From the NCBI RefSeq assembly GCF_030581005.1, contig NZ_JAUQSX010000002.1:124001-188000 (forward strand): DNA of 64,000 nucleotides, written 5' to 3'. The notes beneath the pieces are model-generated. The model was not told where the DNA came from. It did not search any database and worked only from the letters and a program-made list of their open reading frames with translations. Of this stretch, positions 59,387 to 64,000 are shown piece by piece. Position numbers and translations under genes: made by a program. How positions within the stretch are numbered: the first letter of the stretch is position 1; every line of letters starts with the position of its first letter. The stretch is from Hymenobacter mellowenesis (GTDB taxonomy: Bacteria; Bacteroidota; Bacteroidia; Cytophagales; Hymenobacteraceae).

Positions 59387-60391
59387 TTGCCTACACCTTC
59401 CCTCACCGACCTTTTCAACGATTTTAACCGCCTCCGCGTGCTCATCATCGGCGATGTGATGGTGGATGCCTACGTGTGGGGCCGGGCCACGCGCCTCTCG
59501 CCCGAGGCGCCCGTGCCCGTGGTGCACGTGGCCCGCACCGAAAACCGCCTCGGCGGGGCCGCCAACGTGGCCCTGAACGTGCAGGCCCTCGGCGCCACGC
59601 CGCTGCTCTGCGCCGTCATCGGCACCGACGCGGGCGGCGACCAGCTGCTGCAACTGCTGCACGACAGCGACCTGCCCGCCGATGGCATCATCCGCAGCGC
59701 CAGCCGGCCCACCACCGTGAAGCAGCGCATTCTGGCCCAAGGGCAGCAGCTGCTGCGCATCGACTCCGAGGTGGAAACCGACTTGGATACCAACGAAAGC
59801 GCGCAACTGCTCTCGGCCTACGACGACCTGCTGGCCCGCGCCGACGTGGTGGTGTTCGAGGACTACGACAAGGGCGTGCTCAGCGAAGCCATTATCACGG
59901 AGTGCATTGCCCGGGCCCGGCAGCGCAACATCCCCACGGTGGTGGACCCCAAGAAAAAGAACTTCCTGGCCTACCGCCACTGCACGCTCTTCAAGCCCAA
60001 CCTGAAAGAGCTGCGCGAAGGCCTGAAGCTGGAATTCGGCGACCCGGTGGCCGACCGCGCCGGCTTTGAGGCAGCCGTGGTGCGATTGAAAGAAGAATTA
60101 ACGCCCGAAATTGTGCTGGTGACGCTTTCCGAGTACGGCGTATTTGCCCAGCAAAACGGCCAGAAAACCTATCTGCCGGCCCACCTGCGCACCATTTCCG
60201 ACGTGTCGGGCGCGGGCGATACCGTCATCAGCATCGCGGCGCTGTGCGTGGCGCTGGGCCGGCCGGCAGCCTTCACGGCGGCGCTGGCCAACCTGGGCGG
60301 CGGGCTGGTGTGCGAGCAGGTAGGCGTGGTGCCCGTGGAGAAACAGCGGCTGTTGGAAGAAGCGCAGGAGGCGGGGCTTGCGCTTCGCTAG
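59387..60391 (+). CDS. rfaE1: D-glycero-beta-D-manno-heptose-7-phosphate kinase (PfkB family)
   Basis: A 334-aa PfkB-family kinase matching the HldA/RfaE1 half of HldE: LRVLIIGDVMVDAYVWGRATRLSPEAPVPVVHV, NRLGGAANVALNVQALGA, VVDPKKKNFLAYR, TLFKPNLKELREGL and SDVSGAGDTVISIAALCVALG with the catalytic Asp. It phosphorylates heptose-7-phosphate at C1 in LPS precursor synthesis. No nucleotidyltransferase half is attached. The start is TTG at 59387 (then CCT ACA CCT TCC). A perfect family A hairpin separates it from the aminotransferase. Confidence 0.9.
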   Translation: MPTPSLTDLFNDFNRLRVLIIGDVMVDAYVWGRATRLSPEAPVPVVHVARTENRLGGAANVALNVQALGATPLLCAVIGTDAGGDQLLQLLHDSDLPADGIIRSASRPTTVKQRILAQGQQLLRIDSEVETDLDTNESAQLLSAYDDLLARADVVVFEDYDKGVLSEAIITECIARARQRNIPTVVDPKKKNFLAYRHCTLFKPNLKELREGLKLEFGDPVADRAGFEAAVVRLKEELTPEIVLVTLSEYGVFAQQNGQKTYLPAHLRTISDVSGAGDTVISIAALCVALGRPAAFTAALANLGGGLVCEQVGVVPVEKQRLLEEAQEAGLALR

Positions 60392-60494
60392 CCACCACAG
60401 AGATACCGACAGGATTGGGCCATTTCCGCAGGCGCTGAAACCAACATTTTTTGACGTTGCGCGGTAATGTTGCTGCGACGAATCGTCTGGATGC

Positions 60495-61094
60495 ATGAAA
60501 GCCTTTTTCTTTTCGCTCGTTGGTAAGGTGCTATCGGTGGCAGGCCACGAATTGCTACCGCTGCAAGGCAAGCCACAGCCTTCCGCTCCTTCGCCAGTTC
60601 TGACTTCTTCCCTTACCCTTGACCGGCTCCTGTGGCTGCGGGACCAGCCCCTTCCGGCCGCCAACCGCTACCTGCAAAGCCGGGGCTGGAAGTTTATCAG
60701 CGAAGACAACGACACCCAGGCCCCCGACCCTAGGTATGCCCGCACCGCGTACATCTGGACCTATCCCAGGCCAGAATCGGCCGGGGTGGCGGACACGCTC
60801 ATGCTTTCGACGGGGAAGTTTCCGCTGGAAATGGGAATGCTGCGCTACCATTCTCCCAAACGGGACGAATATGCGCGGATTTGGGCTGCGGTGAAAGCCC
60901 GCCGTTTACCTTATTCAGACCATAGCGGACCGGCAAATAGCGACTTCATGGTTTTCGATGGGCCGCATCAGCACATCTTTCTTTCTTTTGAAGCCAAAGG
61001 GACCGGGCATAATTATGAGGTCGGCATTGAGTACCGAGACCCTAAAATGGTCGAATTTCTGCCGCCACCCATGCCACCCAAACGGCGTCGGTAG
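60495..61094 (+). CDS. hypothetical protein (199 aa)
   Basis: Not recognised. The N-terminus MKAFFFSLVGKVLSVAGHE is mildly hydrophobic, with no clear signal peptide. The remainder includes LTLDRLLWLRDQPLPAANRYLQSRGWKFISEDND and GPHQHIFLSFEAKGTGHNYEVGIEYRDPKMVEF, which look like a compact alpha/beta domain, then a basic tail PKRRR. Slightly lower GC than its neighbours. It is followed convergently by the acetyltransferase gene, 27 bases away. Confidence 0.68.
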   Translation: MKAFFFSLVGKVLSVAGHELLPLQGKPQPSAPSPVLTSSLTLDRLLWLRDQPLPAANRYLQSRGWKFISEDNDTQAPDPRYARTAYIWTYPRPESAGVADTLMLSTGKFPLEMGMLRYHSPKRDEYARIWAAVKARRLPYSDHSGPANSDFMVFDGPHQHIFLSFEAKGTGHNYEVGIEYRDPKMVEFLPPPMPPKRRR

Positions 61095-61121
61095 CCAACC
61101 AGCCAGTGGGCCGACGCAGCA

Positions 61122-61679
61122 TCAGGCCGCGAGGTTCCTGATAACCCGTGCCGGGTTGCCCACGGCCAGCGAATAGGGTGGGATGTCCTTGATGACGACC
61201 GAACCTGCTCCGATGACGCAGCCCGGGCCGATGGTGACGCCGGGGCAGACGATACTGCCGCCGCCCAGCCAGCAGTCGTCGCCGATGGTGATGGGGCGGG
61301 CCAGCTCCAGGGTGCGGCGCACTCCGGCGTCGAGCGGGTGAGTGGCGGCGTAGAGCTGCACGCCGGGGCCGAACAGCACGTTGGAGCCGATGGTGATTTT
61401 GGCCGCGTCGAGCACCACGCAGTTGACGTTGAAATACACGTTGTCGCCGCAGTGGAGGTGGCTGCCGTAGTCGCAGTGGAAGGGCGGCTCGACCCACAGG
61501 TTGCGGCCAGCGTGGGGGATGAGCTCGGCCAGAATGGCGCGGGCGGCATCGATGACGAGGTATTCCGTGACGTTGAGGCGGTGCAGGAGGCGCTTGGCGC
61601 GGGTGCGGGCCTGCAGCAGCTCAGGGTCGAAGGCGGCGTAAAGCTCGCCGGCCAGCATTTTCTCCTGCTCAGTGGGCAT
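61122..61679 (-). CDS. sugar O-acetyltransferase (maltose acetyltransferase type)
   Basis: A 185-aa left-handed beta-helix acetyltransferase of the Maa/NodL group that uses acetyl-CoA to acetylate sugars. The N-terminal mac domain is MPTEQEKMLAGELYAAFDPELLQARTRAKRLLHRLN; hexapeptide repeats follow (FHCDYGSHLHCGDNVYFNVNCVVLDAAKITIGSNVLFGPGV, ATHPLDA, ITIGDDCWLGGGSIVCPGVTIGPGCVIGAGSVVIKDIPPYSL). The His-containing ATHP segment is the catalytic region. Cytosolic, single gene. Confidence 0.93.
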   Translation of the reverse strand: MPTEQEKMLAGELYAAFDPELLQARTRAKRLLHRLNVTEYLVIDAARAILAELIPHAGRNLWVEPPFHCDYGSHLHCGDNVYFNVNCVVLDAAKITIGSNVLFGPGVQLYAATHPLDAGVRRTLELARPITIGDDCWLGGGSIVCPGVTIGPGCVIGAGSVVIKDIPPYSLAVGNPARVIRNLAA

Positions 61680-61724
61680 GGTAGCGGGAAGTGTTGGAAG
61701 AACGGTTTGGTCTGGGGCGGAGGC

Positions 61725-62978
61725 TTAGCGGGTCAGCTGGTCGCGGAGCCAGCGCTGGGTTTCGGGGCCAGCCTCCTGGGCTACGGTGGTCAGGAAGGCT
61801 TCGGTTGTGGCGGTTTTTTGCGCGGCCGTGGCGGCCATGATGCGCACAAACAGTTCATTGCCCACGCGGGTGCTTAGGGCGTGCAGCACGGCCGTGCCTT
61901 TGGCATACACCACGCGGCGGGCGGTGTGGTAGTCGTGGGTGGCTTTGTCGAAGCCAATAATGGCCGGGGCGCCGGCGGCCGAAGCCAGCCGCTGGGCCAG
62001 CTCTGTCCGAAAGCCGGTGGTATCGCCGCTGGCTTGCAGGTAGAGCAGGCTGGAATAGGTGGCGAAGCCTTCGTTCAGCCACTCCTCGTAGCCGCTGATG
62101 GAGCCGTAGCTCCACCACTTGTGGCTGATTTCGTGCGCCAGAATTAGGCGGTCGTCGCGTTTGCGCACGTCGAAATCAGCATAGGTGATGTCGACGGCGT
62201 TGTCGAGCAGGCCGGCGGCGTTGCGGTTGGTGCCGGGCAGCAGCACCGTGAAGCGCGGGATGGTGTCGCGCCGACCGATGGTCTGGTTGTAGAAAGCGAC
62301 AATTTGCGTGGCTTGGGCCAGCAGCAAAGTATCGGCCGGAAGCAGGGCGCCGGCCTTTATCACCGTGATGGGCGGGCCCGGCGGGGCCGATGCCAGCCGC
62401 TGAAAATCGCGGGAAATCAGCGCCGTGGGCTCAAGGGCCGCGGTGGTGCCCCGAAATCTGAAGCGCCCGCCGCGGTGCGCCGCCGGGTGCCGGGTGCTCA
62501 CCACGTCGTAGCCGGCTGGCACCCGCACTTCCAACTCGTATTTTGTCAGCTCGTCTTCCTTATAGGGCAGGAAGGGCACCCAGACGGTATTTCGGCTGAA
62601 TTCCAGCACCTGGTCCGTGGCGTACCGGGCGGTGAGGTTGCCTTCGTAGGTGACGGTGATTTGCCTCGGCCGCAGGTCGCCAGACGGGTATTGAAGCGTG
62701 ATGCCCTGCAGCGTATCCTGAAATCCGGCGTACCAGTAAGGCTTCGTCACAACCTGCCAAGCCCGCGGGCTGCGCACCGACAGCACCCGGAAGCTGCGGT
62801 TCAGATTCAACAGCACGGGGGCGGGAGCGGCCCCGGCGGGCAGCCGTAGGGTATAGCGGCACCAGAAATGCTTGCTGCCGGGCTCCACCCGAAGCAGAAT
62901 CTGCGCGCTGGGCTGGGCACGAGTTACCGGGACCCAGCCCAGCAGCCCGAGCAGGAAAATCAGCAGTTGTCTCGGCAC
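61725..62978 (-). CDS. M1 family metallopeptidase
   Basis: A 417-aa secreted gluzincin with signal peptide (ending TRAQ) after a GTG start. Zinc motif HEISHKWWSYG near residue 280 and downstream Glu in EEWLNEGFATYSSLLYL are intact. The N-terminal part is beta-rich as in M1_N. It is shorter than typical M1 aminopeptidases (600-900 aa) and lacks the C-terminal armadillo domain, as in compact Bacteroidota members. The GTG start shares one base with the PhnA stop (TAGTG), so the two are translationally coupled, an odd pairing of a cytosolic and a secreted protein. Confidence 0.87.
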   Translation of the reverse strand: MPRQLLIFLLGLLGWVPVTRAQPSAQILLRVEPGSKHFWCRYTLRLPAGAAPAPVLLNLNRSFRVLSVRSPRAWQVVTKPYWYAGFQDTLQGITLQYPSGDLRPRQITVTYEGNLTARYATDQVLEFSRNTVWVPFLPYKEDELTKYELEVRVPAGYDVVSTRHPAAHRGGRFRFRGTTAALEPTALISRDFQRLASAPPGPPITVIKAGALLPADTLLLAQATQIVAFYNQTIGRRDTIPRFTVLLPGTNRNAAGLLDNAVDITYADFDVRKRDDRLILAHEISHKWWSYGSISGYEEWLNEGFATYSSLLYLQASGDTTGFRTELAQRLASAAGAPAIIGFDKATHDYHTARRVVYAKGTAVLHALSTRVGNELFVRIMAATAAQKTATTEAFLTTVAQEAGPETQRWLRDQLTR

Positions 62979-63187
62979 TAGGCTTTCTTCAGAAACTCGG
63001 TTTTGAGCACCATGGTACTGCCGCCAGCGCGGCCTTCAATCTCGGCGGGGCTGTTGGTGAGGCGGATGTTTTTGACCAGCGTGCCGCGCTTGAGGGTAAG
63101 CGAGGAGCCTTTTACCTTGAGGTCTTTGATGAGGATGACGGAATCGCCTTCGGCGAGCAGGGCGCCGTTGCTGTCTTTTACGTCCAT
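62978..63187 (-). CDS. PhnA domain protein (YjdM-like)
   Basis: A 69-aa protein matching the C-terminal PhnA domain: MDVKDSNGALLAEGDSVILIKDLKVKGSSLTLKRGTLVKNIRLTNSPAEIEGR, an SH3-like small barrel. The zinc-ribbon half found in full-length YjdM is absent; single-domain forms of this length are common in Bacteroidota. Its name in other bacteria links it to phosphonate genes, but no phosphonate function is established. It overlaps the next gene by one base. Confidence 0.9.
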   Translation of the reverse strand: MDVKDSNGALLAEGDSVILIKDLKVKGSSLTLKRGTLVKNIRLTNSPAEIEGRAGGSTMVLKTEFLKKA

Positions 63188-63233
63188 GTGAGAGGAGGGA
63201 TAATTGGAGAGGTTCCGTGGTCGGGGTAAACGC

Positions 63234-63336
63234 TGAACGCTGTAGGGGAGGGGCCTGCCCCCGCCCGGTCATTGAACGGAATCGTGGAAACGAAGCAAAC
63301 GCCCGGGCGGGGGCAAGCCCCGCCCCTACATCGTTC
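63234..63336. repeat. family E inverted repeat
   Basis: Arms of about 30-36 bases (63234-63270, 63302-63336; core GTAGGGGAGGGGCCTGCC and complement) with a few mismatches, extended outward by TGAACG/CGTTCA. It lies upstream of phnA and downstream of the small TM gene (both minus). Confidence 0.88.
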
Positions 63337-63349
63337 AAACAGCGCTGAC

Positions 63350-63541
63350 CTAGCGCCGGAAAAGCAGCAGGTAGGCCAGGAAAAATACGGGCGAGAGGCT
63401 GCCCAGCGTCACGAGCACCACCATGGCCGTTTCGATGCCCGAGCGCTCCGACTTGCGCAGGTACCAGCGCCACATGAACACCAATAGCGCCAGTAGCAGG
63501 GCCAGGGTGAGGTAAAAGACTGGGCTGAAGGTGGGGGCCAT
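63350..63541 (-). CDS. small membrane protein (63 aa)
   Basis: A 63-aa protein with two hydrophobic segments (about residues 8-24 and 38-60: FYLTLALLLALLVFMW, MVVLVTLGSLSPVFFLAYLLLF) joined by a basic loop (RWYLRKSERSG). Family unknown. It starts 12 bases before the stop region of the next upstream gene, so the two are likely co-transcribed. Confidence 0.65.
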   Translation of the reverse strand: MAPTFSPVFYLTLALLLALLVFMWRWYLRKSERSGIETAMVVLVTLGSLSPVFFLAYLLLFRR

Positions 63542-63552
63542 GCGAATGTTTC

Positions 63553-64000
63553 TTAGGTGAACTTGTTGCCCGCGGCGTACAGGTCAAAGTTAATTTCCAG
63601 GTTTAATGTTGCCAGCCTCTGTATTTCGCTTTTGCCCAGTACAATACCACCGAGCATCGTGTTGCCGTTGTGAAAAACGACATAGGCCCGGATAGCACCA
63701 TTGGCGTTTTCAGCCAATTTTTTGACCCCCGTAGCGTCTTGCTCCAGTAGCGTCAGCAGTTTCTTGATTTTTCCCTCGGGAGTGCCCGGTTCAGGATTTG
63801 GTTCAAATGTTAGAAAGCTAATGCCCTCGGGAGTTTCATCGGTTTCCGTTGGAAATAAGCGCGTGAAGCCAAGAAGCTGCGGCAAGCTGTGGGTTTCGGA
63901 ATAAGCCTCAAAAGAAACCCGGGCAAAGGCGGCCGTATCGGCCCAAACAACTTGGACCCGGGGCTCGGTGGTGAGCTGCACCGCGAAATAGAAAGCCTCG
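63553..64000 (-). CDS. hypothetical protein, 5' end beyond window
   Basis: An open frame reaching the window edge. The first visible residues read EAFYFAVQLTTEPRVQV, continuing without a stop, so the true start is beyond 64000; a GTG at 63981 is a less likely start. It continues WADTAAFARVSFEAYSETHSLPQLL and ends INFDLYAAGNKFT. Not recognised; soluble; less GC-rich than its neighbours. Confidence 0.65.
   Translation of the reverse strand, partial: EAFYFAVQLTTEPRVQVVWADTAAFARVSFEAYSETHSLPQLLGFTRLFPTETDETPEGISFLTFEPNPEPGTPEGKIKKLLTLLEQDATGVKKLAENANGAIRAYVVFHNGNTMLGGIVLGKSEIQRLATLNLEINFDLYAAGNKFT

Overview
The window reads as a GC-rich member of the Bacteroidota, most likely Hymenobacter or a close relative in the Cytophagales. 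The reasons are a giant protein ending in the gliding-motility-associated C-terminal domain, a GEVED/PKD protein with a type A type IX secretion (T9SS) sorting tail, DUF2911, DUF3667 and WG-repeat proteins, a MarR-YceI pair, and promoters of the Bacteroidota form TTG-n20/21-TAnnTTTG. Genus is inferred from gene content and style. No rRNA, IS element, prophage or CRISPR array was seen. The only tRNA found is a tRNA-Leu(CAG) at 42228-42309.

Layout. 1-5015: tail of an LLM flavin oxidoreductase, a minus-strand rlmD operon with a 56-residue membrane protein, and a WG-repeat lipoprotein. 5176-14090: two large secreted repeat proteins (2183 and 753 aa), probably T9SS cargo. 14380-28264: mostly single genes: SDR, S8 protease, DUF3667, PIG-L deacetylase, aspartate kinase, PAP2 phosphatase, GDPD, CocE/NonD hydrolase, DUF2911 and an ExbD-like protein. 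28341-33666: an MsbA-type ABC exporter, TonB, a sodium:solute symporter and an MBL-fold hydrolase. 33752-39092: the most unusual block, five minus-strand genes encoding a soluble coiled-coil protein, a two-TM coiled-coil protein of PspA-like look, a membrane-anchored substrate-binding protein fused to an OmpA peptidoglycan-binding domain, and a taurine/nitrate-type ABC permease and ATPase. 39305-48436: M61 protease, methyltransferase, tRNA-Leu, a second PAP2 phosphatase, a large GAF protein, two probable envelope proteins and a dicarboxylate symporter. 48671-64000: dipeptide epimerase, DUF6799, MarR-YceI, clpS-recR, AraC-SDR, a GT2 glycosyltransferase fused to a degenerate sugar-phosphotransferase-like region, an aminotransferase, a heptose-7-phosphate kinase, an acetyltransferase, a PhnA-M1 peptidase pair and two unknown genes, the last one cut by the window end.

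Intergenic space is unusually rich in long, often perfect inverted repeats. They fall into families: A (core GTCATGCTGAGC...GAAGCATC), B (GTAGCGTGGACTC...), C, D (CCTCACCCCC...), E and two shorter types. Nearly all follow the 3' end of a gene. Several arms differ between copies yet still pair within each copy, and in some copies the differences are mostly G-U wobbles. This fits hairpins that act as RNA, or that are kept symmetrical by gene conversion. One perfect 44-bp copy sits inside the five-gene ABC/OmpA cluster. Two copies with identical arms bracket the aspartate kinase gene.
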